DNA of 64,000 nucleotides, taken from Rhodococcus oxybenzonivorans (GTDB lineage Bacteria > Actinomycetota > Actinomycetes > Mycobacteriales > Mycobacteriaceae). The position numbers and the translations under genes are program-made. Under the pieces are notes generated by a model. It made no database searches. It worked only from the letters and a program-made list of their open reading frames with translations, and was not told where the DNA came from. Where the stretch lies: positions 806,001 to 870,000 of the forward strand of contig NZ_CP021354.1 of assembly GCF_003130705.1 (NCBI RefSeq), given 5' to 3'. This document shows positions 38,136 through 46,147 of this stretch, one piece after another (within the stretch, counting starts at the first letter, position 1; each line of letters begins with the position of its first letter).

Positions 38136-39157
38136 AACTGCAGTGGACTACGCGCACGCTCGAGCTGGCACGGCCGTTCCGAATCAGCCGCTCGGTAATG
38201 TCCGCTCGCGATGCGGTCACGGTCACCGTGACAGGCTCAGCACCTCACCTCGTCGGCTCCGGAGAGGTTGTCAGCTCGGTGTACGCGGAACTGGACGCCG
38301 GACGTATCGAAGCACAGTTGTGCAGGGTCCGGGAGCGCTGCGGAGACGAGGCTTCGCTGACCCGTGTCCTCGCTGCCGTACACCCGGCGGTGGCTGCCGC
38401 GGTGTGGTCAGCCGTCGCCGAACTCCGGGCACTGACGGAGGAGCGATCGGTTGCCGCTCATCTCGGTCTGCCGCTTCCAGCGGAAGTTCCCATTTCGCGC
38501 ACCCTCGGCATCGGAACGCCACGGGCAATGGCCGCCGAGGCCGCCGAAGTGGCCGGGCGCGGTGTCCGGCTTCTCAAGGTCAAGACCGACGCCGACGGGG
38601 CCGAGTCGGTCCGGCGACTAGCTGCGGTGGCAGGCGCTGCACCCTACAACGACATGATCGTGGATCCGAACGAATCGTGGACTCTGGCGACGGCTTTGCA
38701 GGTGCTCGAGGACACCCAGGATTTGCCGGTGGTGGGCCTCGAACAGCCGCTGCCGACGTCCGAGCGTCACGGACTTCGAGAACTGCGCAGCCGCACCGGT
38801 ATTCCGGTGATCGCGGACGAGGCCATCCATACGCGTGCCGATCTTGACGAGCTCGTCGGCCTCGCGGATGCCGTGAACATCAAACTCGCCAAGTGCGGTG
38901 GGGTCTACCACGCCCGCGAGATCGCGGACGCGGCTCGCGAACGCGGAATGGACGTGATGCTCGGGTGCCTCGTGTGCAGCTCACTGGGCATCGCGCCGGC
39001 AGTCCATCTCGCCTCGCTCGCCCGGTGGTGCGACCTGGACGGGCACCTGTTACTCGCATGGGATCCGTGGACCGGGCTGGGTGGTGCAGACGGCACCTTG
39101 CGCCCGCACGACGGCGCCGGCCTCGGCGTACAGCTCCGCACAGGAAACGATCGATGA
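38132..39157 (+). CDS. Enolase-superfamily enzyme, dipeptide-epimerase-like
   Basis: A 341-residue member of the muconate-lactonising subgroup of the enolase superfamily. The catalytic KxK is LKVKTD, the metal ligands are in DPNESW, LEQPLP and IADEAI, the second catalytic Lys is in NIKLAKCGG, and the C-terminal DLDGHLLLA carries the DxD motif typical of Ala-Glu-type dipeptide epimerases. Such enzymes invert the alpha carbon of an amino acid in a dipeptide. In this operon it would act after the ATP-grasp ligase or on the SbnA-like adduct, which is an inference. Its ATG overlaps the previous stop, and its own stop overlaps the MFS start, both as ATGA. Confidence 0.82.
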   Translation: MKLQWTTRTLELARPFRISRSVMSARDAVTVTVTGSAPHLVGSGEVVSSVYAELDAGRIEAQLCRVRERCGDEASLTRVLAAVHPAVAAAVWSAVAELRALTEERSVAAHLGLPLPAEVPISRTLGIGTPRAMAAEAAEVAGRGVRLLKVKTDADGAESVRRLAAVAGAAPYNDMIVDPNESWTLATALQVLEDTQDLPVVGLEQPLPTSERHGLRELRSRTGIPVIADEAIHTRADLDELVGLADAVNIKLAKCGGVYHAREIADAARERGMDVMLGCLVCSSLGIAPAVHLASLARWCDLDGHLLLAWDPWTGLGGADGTLRPHDGAGLGVQLRTGNDR

Positions 39158-40412
39158 GCGAAAAACGATCATCCGCAGGAACGTTCGCGCTGCTGCGCAG
39201 CTTTCCGCTGTCTGTTCAGCTACTGGTGCTGAACCAGTACGGTGTCAACACCGGCTTCTACATGCTTGTGCCGTATCTGTCACTTCACCTGACCGGGAAC
39301 CTCGGCCTGTCTTTGACGATCACCGGTCTGGTCCTCGGTGTCCGCACCCTCAGCCAACAGGGACTCTTCCTGATCGGCGGCACCGCCGCCGATCGGCTGG
39401 GACCCCATCGTGTCATCATTGCGGGCTGTGCCCTGCGGTCGGTGGGCTTCGCTGTGTTCGCGTTCGGCACAAGCGTGCCGGCGCTTCTCGCCGCGTCGAT
39501 CCTGTCGGGACTGGCGGGCGCGTTGTTCAATCCGGCGGTGCGTTCCTACATCGCGGTCGCCGAGCCGACCCGGCGCGCTGAGGCGTTCGCGGTGTTCAAC
39601 GTCTTCGCGCAGGCAGGTGCCCTCTCCGGGCCCTTGATCGGCAGTGCTCTGCTGGCAGTGGACTTCCGAACCGTCGCGATCGCTGCGGCGGTGATCTTCG
39701 CCGCCCTCACCCTGGCGCAGCTGCGGTTCCTGCCCCCCCCACACCGTCGAACCGTCTACGACGACGGTCCTCGGCGGCTGGGGGTTCGGTCTTGGCAAAC
39801 CGCCGATTCGTACTGTTCACACTCGCCATGCTCGGCATGTTCGCCCTGCAGACCCAGATGTATCTGGTGTATCCGGTGCTGGCCGGTCGGATCACGGATT
39901 GGGAAGGTGTGGTGGCGGTGCTCTTTCTGAGCACCACCATTTTCAGCCTGCTGTTCCAAGTGCGGTTCACCCGGTGGTTCGGTGCCAGAACCAGCCGCGG
40001 TACCGCGATCACCACGGGTCTGGCCCTGATGGGCGGCGCGTTCGTGGTGATGCTCCCTGCTCTGTGGGCCGACCCCGGGAGCACTGCGGCGCAGGTGACG
40101 TTGGCGATGGTGCCGCTGGTGGTTTCCGCCCTGGTACTCGAGGCCGGCATCATGATTGCACAGCCTTTCGTGATGGAAATGATTCCGTCGTATGGGAATT
40201 CCAGCATTTCGGGCACCCTGTTCGGAATGTTCTACCTCGTGTCCGGTGTCGCGGCCGCCGGCGGGAACGCGCTCATCGGCTACGGCATCGAGATCGGCAA
40301 CGGCTGGCCCGGTGCAGTGGTGTGTATCGCACTCGGGATGGGATCGGCGGTCGGTATCTGGCTGCTGCAGCGTCGACACATGCTCGCCGATCCGACGGGG
40401 GTGAAGGCATGA
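39154..40412 (+). pseudogene. MFS transporter, one apparent frameshift
   Basis: A major facilitator with about twelve membrane helices when its two halves are joined. The first frame runs from MSEKRSSAG through helices such as LGLSLTITGLVLGVRTLSQQ to RRTVYDDGPRRLG. It then turns Cys-rich and meaningless and stops at 39930. The rest continues in another frame from VLANRRFVLFTLAMLGMF to the stop at 40412. One missing G in the G5 run at 39780-39784 restores a 419-residue protein; a C8 run at 39733-39740 is the other weak spot. GTAADRLG is the loop 2-3 motif. It is placed between synthesis and uptake genes, so it most likely exports the product. A sequencing error is plausible because both halves stay intact and in operon phase. 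Confidence 0.8.
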
Positions 40413-41245
40413 CCGCTGCGGAGACCAGCAACCTGCTCACCGACAACCCGGCACTGTACGAGGCGCGGTTCCCCGACCCCGACCACATCGCCGCTCGATT
40501 CGTCGACGACGTCCTGCACGCGTACCTGCCACGCCGTCTCGATCCTCGTCGAGCGCAGACTGCCGCAGTGCTGGATCTCGGCTGCGGAACGGGCCGTGAC
40601 CTCGGTTATCTGGCCGACCAGGGCTACCGCTGTGTCGGACTGGATCGGTCCACGGTGATGGTCGACTACGCGCGCCGGCACTATCCCGGGGTGAGCGCTG
40701 CGCTGGGCGACCTGCGGGACTTCGAGGTCGGTGAGCGGTTCGACGCGGTGATCTGCCTGGACAGCTCCCTGCTGTACTGCCACACCGACGAGGAACTCGA
40801 ATCGTGCCTTCGGTGCTGCCGCGCCCACCTGCACGACGGGGGACTACTGGTCGCGGAGATGCGCAACGGCGCTTTCTTCCTGGGCAACAAGGAACTACTC
40901 GACGGCCCGACCCACTCGTCCGTTGAATGGGAGGGCCGCATCTGGCAGGCCGAGACCACCCTCTGGATCGACCACGCCGCCCAATTGCTGCGCCGCCGCA
41001 GGAATTGGCACCTCCCCGACTCCGGGGAAGAGCTCGTCCAGACGTCGGCATGGCGGTTGCTTTTTCCGCTCGAACTTGGAGGGCATCTGCGCCGTGCGGG
41101 CTTCGAGGTCCGCGCGATGTTCGACACCCCCGGTCCGCGTGCCGCCGGCGGCTGGCCACCCCCATCGGGGTGTGACGGCGTGGCCCGAATCGGGGAGGGC
41201 GCGATGTCCGGTGACCGGATGCATGTGATCGCGCAAGCAATCTGA
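40409..41245 (+). CDS. SAM-dependent methyltransferase
   Basis: A 278-residue class I methyltransferase. AVLDLGCGTGRDLGYLADQG is motif I, CVGLDRSTVMVDYAR holds the acidic ribose contact, and FDAVICLDSSLLYCHTDEEL corresponds to motif IV. The fold is complete and cytoplasmic. It overlaps the MFS stop by four bases and precedes the importer genes by 54 bases. A likely job is N- or O-methylation of the small molecule built by the upstream enzymes, but the acceptor cannot be read from sequence. Confidence 0.85.
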   Translation: MTAAETSNLLTDNPALYEARFPDPDHIAARFVDDVLHAYLPRRLDPRRAQTAAVLDLGCGTGRDLGYLADQGYRCVGLDRSTVMVDYARRHYPGVSAALGDLRDFEVGERFDAVICLDSSLLYCHTDEELESCLRCCRAHLHDGGLLVAEMRNGAFFLGNKELLDGPTHSSVEWEGRIWQAETTLWIDHAAQLLRRRRNWHLPDSGEELVQTSAWRLLFPLELGGHLRRAGFEVRAMFDTPGPRAAGGWPPPSGCDGVARIGEGAMSGDRMHVIAQAI

Positions 41246-41299
41246 CCCCTCCAACACACCACACCCAGACCCTCAGCAGAATTCCAAGGAGAAGTACCG

Positions 41300-42877
41300 A
41301 TGAATCCGGTCCACCGATCGATCCTGTCCTCGACACCTGGCCTCAGCAGGCGGACCTTCCTCGGCCTCGGTGCTGCCGCCGCCGGTGTCATGCTGCTGGG
41401 AGCCTGCGGTTCGGGGGAGACCGCCACCTCGGCGACCTCGATTCCACGCGACGGTGGCCGGTTGCGGGCGGTCTTCGCGGGTGGTGGCGCTCAGGAGGTT
41501 CTCGACCCCCACAAGACCAATCTGTACGCGGATGTGGCGCGCTCGAATGCACTGTACGACAAGCTCGTCGAGTACGGGGACGACCTCGGCCCGGTCCCGC
41601 GGCTCGCGACCGCCTGGCGTCCGAACGGAGACGCCACCATCTGGACGGTGGAGCTGCGCCCCGCGGTGTTCCACGACGGCCGGCCGGTGCGGGCCGCGGA
41701 CGTGCTGTATTCCTACCAACGGATCCTCGACCCGAAGAACGCCCTGCGGCCCCGGGCCTCTCTGGAGGTGATCGACATTGCCCGCTCCAGGGCGGTCGGG
41801 GACCGCACCATCGAGTTCGTGTGCGCCCGTCCCTGCGGCGACCTGGCTAATGTGCTGGCCGCTTTCGGCGCCTACATCATTCCGGAGGGCACCACCGACT
41901 TCACTGCGCCGATCGGCTCCGGCCCGTTCACTTTCGTCTCGTTCGAGCCGGGCCGGTCCTTTGTCGCCGGACGATTCGACGAATACTGGGACGGCGCGCC
42001 GCACCTGACGGAGCTCGAAATCCTTACTGCCCCGGACGAGACGGCCAGAATCAACTCACTACTCGGTGGGCAGGTGCAGTACGCCGACGACCTCGGGGTC
42101 ACCTCCGCCCGAACCTACGAAACCGATGCGCGCGTGCAGATTCTGCGCTCACCTCGCAGCTCCATGTCGGGTTTCGCGATGAAGGTGGATCGCCCACCGT
42201 TCGACGACCTGAATCTGCGCCGGGCGATGTTCGCGCTGGTCGACCGCGAAGAGCTGGTCTCCACTGTGCTGGGCAGTTCGGGTGTGGTGGGTAACGACCT
42301 TTTCGGCAAGGACGCCAAGTACTACGCCGGTGATCTGCCGCAGCGCCGCCTCGACCTGGACGAGGCGAAGTCGCTGATTCGCAAGGCCGGTGCCGAAAAC
42401 CTGACCATCGAACTGCAAACCACAGGCGCCACCAACGGGTTCGTCGAGGCGGCGAATATCTTCGCCGAACAGGCCGGACGCGCAGGACTGCGCATCGACG
42501 TCAAAGTCGGGGAGGGTTCGACCTATTGGACCCGCACCCTGGACGAGGGTGTCCTGTCCAGTTTCCGGTCGGGGGCCATGCCCATCGAAACGCACGTCGC
42601 GCAGAGGATGCTGTCGACCTCGTCGAAGAACTACACCCAGTGGCGGCGGCCCGAGTTCGACACTTTGTTCGCGACCGCCAGTGAAACCACCGATGAGGAG
42701 CTGCGCGCCCGCGCATACAAGCAGATGCAGTCACAGCTGTACACCGAAGGCGGCCTGCTGGTGTGGGGCTTTTCCGACGGCCTGCACGGCTTGGCGCCGA
42801 ATGTGGCCGGAATGGCACAGAACGCACCCAGCAACACCCTGGGTTACGCCCGCTTCGACAAGGCCTGGCTGTCTTGA
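41300..42877 (+). CDS. ABC importer substrate-binding lipoprotein, Opp/Dpp/Nik family
   Basis: A 525-residue solute-binding protein of the SBP_bac_5 family, which binds peptides, nickel or metal-chelate complexes. The N-terminus is a Tat-type signal (SRRTFLGLGAAAAG) ending in the lipobox LLGAC, so the mature protein is a lipoprotein outside the membrane and was exported folded. Family segments include LRPAVFHDGRPVRAADVLYS and GSGPFTFVSFEPGRSF. It is followed without gap by two permeases and a double ATPase. In this setting it most likely captures the metal complex of the product made upstream. AAGGAGAAG precedes the ATG. The 54-base gap before it is the only non-overlapping junction in the operon. 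Confidence 0.9.
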   Translation: MNPVHRSILSSTPGLSRRTFLGLGAAAAGVMLLGACGSGETATSATSIPRDGGRLRAVFAGGGAQEVLDPHKTNLYADVARSNALYDKLVEYGDDLGPVPRLATAWRPNGDATIWTVELRPAVFHDGRPVRAADVLYSYQRILDPKNALRPRASLEVIDIARSRAVGDRTIEFVCARPCGDLANVLAAFGAYIIPEGTTDFTAPIGSGPFTFVSFEPGRSFVAGRFDEYWDGAPHLTELEILTAPDETARINSLLGGQVQYADDLGVTSARTYETDARVQILRSPRSSMSGFAMKVDRPPFDDLNLRRAMFALVDREELVSTVLGSSGVVGNDLFGKDAKYYAGDLPQRRLDLDEAKSLIRKAGAENLTIELQTTGATNGFVEAANIFAEQAGRAGLRIDVKVGEGSTYWTRTLDEGVLSSFRSGAMPIETHVAQRMLSTSSKNYTQWRRPEFDTLFATASETTDEELRARAYKQMQSQLYTEGGLLVWGFSDGLHGLAPNVAGMAQNAPSNTLGYARFDKAWLS

Positions 42878-43818
42878 TTCGGTACGCCGGGGTGCGGGTC
42901 GGCCTGGGACTGGCTCAAGTCCTCGGGGTGCTCGGCATAGTCTTCGTTGTCGCTTCGGTGCTGCCCGGCGACGCTGCGGTGGTGATCGCCGCGGACGACG
43001 CCGACCCGGGAAGGATCGCGCAGTTGCGCGAAACTCTCGGGCTCGATCGACCGTTGCTCACCCAGTTCGGCGACTGGCTGACCGGGCTGATCCGCGGAGA
43101 CCTGGGTACGTCCGCGATCTCCGGCCGCCCGGTCGCGGACATGTTGGCCTCGGCACTGGGACCTACGCTCACGTTGGCGATTCTTGCTTTGCTTGTGCTG
43201 ATTCCACTGGCCGTGGCGCTGGGCGTGGCCGCCGCGGTCGGCAGGGGACGACGAATGGACCGCGTGATCTCAGGCGTGGCTGTGGCCTTCTACGCGGCGC
43301 CCGAGTTCGCCCTGGCGATCATCCTGGTGGCGGTATTCGCGGTGGGGCTGGGGTTGTTCGCACCCACCGCGGTCGGGGCGAGCGGGCCACTGCTGATGCA
43401 GCCGGAGTTGTGGGTGTTGCCCGTGGTGGTGTTGGTGATCCGCCCGGTGTGCTCGCTGGCGCGGCTGGTCCGCTCGTCGATGATCACCGCACTCGAATCC
43501 GAGCCCACCCGGCACACCCTGCGCCTCGGTGTGCCGCTGCGCCGCGTCGTGTGGCGGCACGCCCTGCCCGGTTCGCTCACCCCGGCCACCCAGCATCTCG
43601 CCCGGGTGACGGACTGGCTCCTCGGCGGGGTTGTCGTCGTCGAGTCGGTCTTCGCCCTCGGCGGCCTCGGACAGGTTCTGGTCAGCGCGGTCAGTAGCCG
43701 TGACATTCCGTTGTTGATGGGCTTGGTGGCGCTGTTCGGTTCGATCACCGTCACCGTGAACACGATCGCAGACATCGTGGCCTTCCGGCTCAATCGCACG
43801 GCAGGTGCAACGGCGTGA
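42874..43818 (+). CDS. ABC importer permease 1 (DppB/OppB-like)
   Basis: A 314-residue inner-membrane permease with about six helices. LGIVFVVASVLPGDAAVV is the first periplasmic region typical of DppB proteins. The EAA loop is seen in TLRLGVPLRRVVWRHALPGS, which contacts the ATPase, and FALGGLGQVLVSAVSSRDIP closes the protein. The start is a TTG that overlaps the lipoprotein stop as TTGA, giving LIRYAGVRVGLG; no later start keeps the first helix. It forms the channel with the next gene product. Confidence 0.88.
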   Translation: MIRYAGVRVGLGLAQVLGVLGIVFVVASVLPGDAAVVIAADDADPGRIAQLRETLGLDRPLLTQFGDWLTGLIRGDLGTSAISGRPVADMLASALGPTLTLAILALLVLIPLAVALGVAAAVGRGRRMDRVISGVAVAFYAAPEFALAIILVAVFAVGLGLFAPTAVGASGPLLMQPELWVLPVVVLVIRPVCSLARLVRSSMITALESEPTRHTLRLGVPLRRVVWRHALPGSLTPATQHLARVTDWLLGGVVVVESVFALGGLGQVLVSAVSSRDIPLLMGLVALFGSITVTVNTIADIVAFRLNRTAGATA

Positions 43819-44654
43819 TTTTCACTGCGAAGACGTCCTTCTTTCGATTCGTCTCCTTCCGAGTACTTCTCGGTGCGGCGCTCACCGCGATTCCTGTCCT
43901 TCTCGCTCTCCTCGGTCCGCTGTTCGCCCGCGAGGAGGGCCGCGGTCCCGCGTTCACCGAGGGCGAGCGCTGGCTCCTCGGCACCGATTCCGAGGGCCGT
44001 GACGTGCTGACCCAGCTGCTGCTCGGCGGCCGCTCCCTGGTACTGGTCGCCATCGCGGCGGTAGTGCTGACGTACCTGCTCGCCGTGCCGTGGGGTGTGG
44101 CGGCGGCGGCCTCGCGACGTCGGGCGGTGGATGAGACATTGATGCGCCCTCTGGATCTACTGCTCTCGATTCCGTCGATGATGCTGCTGCTCCTGGTGGT
44201 CGCCCTCAGCGAAGCCAACGTGTTCATCCTGACGGTGACGGTGGCGGTGCTGCAGTTCCCGGACGCGGCTCGCCTGGTGCGGGCCGCGGCCCTGCACGCT
44301 GCGCACACTCCGGCCATGCAGGCGCTACGGCTGCAGCGCGAAACGTGGTGGCGTCGGAACATCGGCTACCTGGGGCGGTCGTTGCTTCCGGTACTCGCCG
44401 CCGACGCCGGACTTCGCTTCGTCGGTGCCATCTACCTGGTCGCGTCCGCGAGCTTTCTCGGTCTCACCGCGGACTCCACCGGAACCGACTGGGCCGTCAT
44501 GATCGACCGCAATCGCAGCGGTATCACCCTGGTGCCCTGGGGTGTGCTCGTTCCGGCGGTGATGATCGTCGCGCTGGCGATAGGCGTGAATGTGTTGTTC
44601 GACGCGGGTGCTCGTTCGGCGACGCGGGAATTTGCTTCGAGGAGCTCGAGATGA
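43815..44654 (+). CDS. ABC importer permease 2 (DppC/OppC-like)
   Basis: A 279-residue permease partner. The segment RWLLGTDSEGRDVLTQLLLG is the GTDxxGRDxxSR signature of DppC proteins, and the EAA-loop region is LRLQRETWWRRNIGYLGRSL. It has about six membrane helices and ends in a charged cytoplasmic tail. GTG start overlapping the previous stop (GTGA), and its own stop overlaps the ATPase start (ATGA). The local order of binding protein, DppB, DppC and ATPase is the standard one. Confidence 0.88.
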   Translation: MIFTAKTSFFRFVSFRVLLGAALTAIPVLLALLGPLFAREEGRGPAFTEGERWLLGTDSEGRDVLTQLLLGGRSLVLVAIAAVVLTYLLAVPWGVAAAASRRRAVDETLMRPLDLLLSIPSMMLLLLVVALSEANVFILTVTVAVLQFPDAARLVRAAALHAAHTPAMQALRLQRETWWRRNIGYLGRSLLPVLAADAGLRFVGAIYLVASASFLGLTADSTGTDWAVMIDRNRSGITLVPWGVLVPAVMIVALAIGVNVLFDAGARSATREFASRSSR

Positions 44655-46126
44655 CCGAGACGATGCCGGTAGCGCGTGTCGAACCCGGCAGGCGAAGCGC
44701 CATTCGAGTGCGGGGAGTGACCGCCGAAACCGGGGATCGGATTCTCGTCGACAGCGTCGACCTCGACATTCCGGAAGGTGGGGTCACCGCGATCGTCGGT
44801 AGCTCCGGCAGCGGCAAGACCACGTTGGCACTGGCCCTGATGGGCGAAGCCCGCGCGGGGGTGACATTGACGATGGAGCAGCGACAAGCGGAGGGGGTGC
44901 GGTTCGGCTATGTTCCGCAGCAGCCGTCTTCGGTACTCGATCCCGCCCTCCGGATCGGCACAGTCCTCCGCGACGTCGAACGTGCCGCTCGCCGTGCCGG
45001 ACATCAGGTGTCCGTGACCGACGCGTTGCGGCGCGCCGGGTTCCCAACCGACCCGCTATTGCTTCGCCGTTACCCGCACCAACTGTCGGGCGGGCAACAG
45101 CAACGCCTCGTCATCGCGCAAGCCCTGCTGACCGATCCCACCTGCCTGATCATGGACGAACCGACCACGGGGCAGGATCCGGCCAATCGAGCGACCGTCC
45201 TGGGCGAGATCACCCGGCTCGCCGCGGAGGGCCTGACGATTCTCCTGCTGACGCACGACCTGAACGCCGTCTCTCAGGTGGCCCGGCACGTGGTCGTCAT
45301 GTCCGGCGGGTCCGTGGTCGAGACCGGTGATATCGGGGTACTGCAGGCACCGGCGCGCGGGCAGACCCGGGCGCTGATCGAGGCGCACTCGAGAACGGAC
45401 CGGCACAGCTCGGCCGACCGGCCCGTTGTCCGGACCGGTAGTCGATTGGTGATGGATGACGTCTCGGCCGGCTACCGCAGGACACCGGTGCTGCGGAATT
45501 TTTGCCTCTCGGTGGATTCGGGCGAGTGTGTAGCGCTGGTCGGCCCGTCCGGGTGCGGTAAGACCACCGTGGCCCGCGTGCTGGCCGGACTGCACCCGCC
45601 GACCGCCGGCCGGATACTTCTCGACGGCCGGCCGGTGGCCGGAACGACGCAGCGGCGATCGCAGCAGCACGCTGCCGCGATCGCCTATGTGTTCCAGGAC
45701 GCCAAATCGGCTTTCGACCCGTACCGGACCGTGTGGGACCAGATCGTGCGCGGGGCCGTGCGGCTGTGCGGTGCCACCGAAGTTGCGGCAGCAGCGGCAG
45801 CGCACGCCGCGCTGGAACAGGTGGGACTCGACGAGCAGATCGCCCGAGAACGTCCGTCTGCACTCTCCGGTGGAGAAGCGCAGCGCGCCGCCCTCGCACG
45901 TGCCCTCGCTGCCGAGCCGTCAGTGCTGATCTGCGACGAGGTGACGACAGGACTCGACCCCGTCGCACAGCGTCGGGTGCTCGACATTCTCACGAGCCTC
46001 ACCCGATCACACGACCTCTCTCTGCTGGTCATCAGCCACGACGCGGCAGTCGTGGACGCGATTGCCGACGACGTGGTCGACATGACGGATGCGGTGCGGC
46101 AGGGTGCATCGGACGGTGAACGGTGA
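44651..46126 (+). CDS. ABC importer ATPase with two nucleotide-binding domains
   Basis: A 491-residue fusion of the two ATPases (DppD and DppF types) that power the importer. Domain 1: Walker A GSSGSGKTT, signature LSGGQQQR, Walker B CLIMDEPTTG. Domain 2, from about residue 270: Walker A GPSGCGKTT, signature LSGGEAQR, Walker B VLICDEVTTG. Both H-loops are present (LLTHDLN, VISHDAA). In many Opp systems these are two genes. It closes the ten-gene operon and ends 22 bases before the end of a converging metal-efflux ATPase gene. Confidence 0.92.
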   Translation: MTETMPVARVEPGRRSAIRVRGVTAETGDRILVDSVDLDIPEGGVTAIVGSSGSGKTTLALALMGEARAGVTLTMEQRQAEGVRFGYVPQQPSSVLDPALRIGTVLRDVERAARRAGHQVSVTDALRRAGFPTDPLLLRRYPHQLSGGQQQRLVIAQALLTDPTCLIMDEPTTGQDPANRATVLGEITRLAAEGLTILLLTHDLNAVSQVARHVVVMSGGSVVETGDIGVLQAPARGQTRALIEAHSRTDRHSSADRPVVRTGSRLVMDDVSAGYRRTPVLRNFCLSVDSGECVALVGPSGCGKTTVARVLAGLHPPTAGRILLDGRPVAGTTQRRSQQHAAAIAYVFQDAKSAFDPYRTVWDQIVRGAVRLCGATEVAAAAAAHAALEQVGLDEQIARERPSALSGGEAQRAALARALAAEPSVLICDEVTTGLDPVAQRRVLDILTSLTRSHDLSLLVISHDAAVVDAIADDVVDMTDAVRQGASDGER

Positions 46127-46147
46127 CCGACCTCGTCGATCGGGTGG

